6,663 bases of DNA from Oscillospiraceae bacterium. GTDB taxonomy: Bacteria; Bacillota; Clostridia; Oscillospirales; Oscillospiraceae. Shown one piece after another: positions 6,448 through 6,663 of this stretch (the stretch's first letter is position 1; every line of letters starts with the position of its first letter). A program made the position numbers and the translations under genes. The notes under the pieces were generated by a model, which saw only the letters and a list, made by a program, of their open reading frames with translations, had not been told where the DNA came from and made no database searches. The stretch spans positions 1-6,663 of the forward strand of contig JAGBGB010000082.1 of assembly GCA_017936205.1 (NCBI GenBank), read 5' to 3'.

Positions 6448-6470
6448 ATATAAATACTTCGGATTTATAT
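6448..6470 (+). repeat. AT-rich hairpin with a TTCG loop
   Basis: ATATAAAT (6448-6455) pairs with ATTTATAT (6463-6470). The inner C(TTCG)G at 6457-6462 would make a stable UUCG tetraloop in RNA, with A6456 bulged. Just upstream, GGGTC (6424-6428) and GACCC (6442-6446) form another short stem. No T-tract follows either stem. The role is unknown. Confidence 0.5.
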
Positions 6471-6488
6471 GAAAAATACGAAAAACAC

Positions 6489-6517
6489 TTGACGGAAGCA
6501 AGAAAAAGTGATAGAAT
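6489..6517 (+). promoter_or_regulatory. Promoter of tRNA-Leu
   Basis: TTGACG (6489-6494) and TAGAAT (6512-6517) are spaced by 17 bases, each with five of six consensus matches. Transcription would start near 6524, only a few bases before the mature tRNA 5' end. Confidence 0.75.
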
Positions 6518-6526
6518 AAGTTCCAC

Positions 6527-6613
6527 GCCGGTGTGGTGGAATAGGCAGACACAAGGGACTTAAAATCCCTCGCCCTAAAAAGCGTACCGGTTCGACCCCG
6601 GTCACCGGCACCA
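6527..6613 (+). tRNA. tRNA-Leu (anticodon UAA)
   Basis: This is a complete 87-base class II tRNA. The acceptor stem pairs GCCGGTG (6527-6533) with CACCGGC (6603-6609), followed by discriminator A6610 and an encoded CCA (6611-6613). The anticodon stem AGGGA/TCCCT (6554-6558, 6566-6570) encloses CTTAAAA, giving anticodon TAA at 6561-6563, which reads UUA codons. The long variable arm has the stem CGC/GCG (6571-6573, 6582-6584), as expected for leucine. The T arm is ACCGG-TTCGACC-CCGGT (6586-6602). It has its own promoter. Confidence 0.97.
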
Positions 6614-6648
6614 TGAACCCCTCTGAGCCAACGGCTCAGAGGGGTTCA
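6614..6648 (+). terminator. 16-bp hairpin directly after tRNA-Leu, likely terminator
   Basis: TGAACCCCTCTGAGCC (6614-6629) pairs perfectly with GGCTCAGAGGGGTTCA (6633-6648) around the three-base loop AAC. Position and stability suggest an intrinsic terminator, but the following bases (ATGATATTTGCC) have only a short T run, so the U-tract is poor. The stem begins at the base immediately after the CCA end, so it may also guide 3' processing. Confidence 0.7.
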
Positions 6649-6663
6649 ATGATATTTGCCTGC

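Overview
The window looks like chromosomal DNA from a low-to-mid GC Gram-positive bacterium, most likely a gut-type member of the Clostridia (Bacillota). The evidence is an LPXTG-type surface protein of thioester/isopeptide architecture, strong AGGAGG-type ribosome binding sites, near-consensus sigma-A promoters and a CCA-encoding tRNA-Leu. Placement below class level is a guess. All four protein genes and the tRNA lie on the + strand.

Layout. Positions 1-83 hold one copy of a dispersed GC-rich palindromic repeat, and 84-413 is AT-rich non-coding DNA. A long gene (474-3041) encodes an 855-residue secreted adhesin or pilin-like protein. It has an N-terminal Cys-Gln thioester domain, pilin-type and isopeptide-type stalk domains, and an LPATG sorting signal. 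Next is a 525-residue membrane protein (3138-4715) with a cytoplasmic zinc ribbon, one membrane segment and a large extracytoplasmic domain of unknown role. Then come a 186-residue C39-like cysteine peptidase without a signal peptide (4801-5361) and a 226-residue hemolysin III/TrhA-type seven-helix membrane protein (5482-6162). Right after the last gene, two further repeat copies sit in inverted orientation (6181-6393), giving a REPIN- or MITE-like structure. The window ends with tRNA-Leu(UAA) at 6527-6613 and a 16-bp hairpin that starts at the base after the CCA end.

Organisation. Each protein gene has its own recognisable promoter: TTGACA-17-TAGAAT, TTGACA-18-TACAAT, TTGCAA-17-TATAAT, and TTGAAA-17-TATGCT with an extended -10. 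The tRNA has TTGACG-17-TAGAAT. The genes therefore look like separately transcribed units rather than an operon, and nothing shows that they act in one pathway. Three of the four products (surface adhesin, zinc-ribbon membrane protein, TrhA) act at the cell envelope.

The signals most worth a second look are a 15-bp inverted repeat that brackets the trhA -10 box and includes its ribosome binding site, the three-copy composite repeat with an identical 25-nt core, and the surface protein, which has a pilin-like PKN motif but no sortase gene in view. I see no CRISPR array, phage genes or defence system here.
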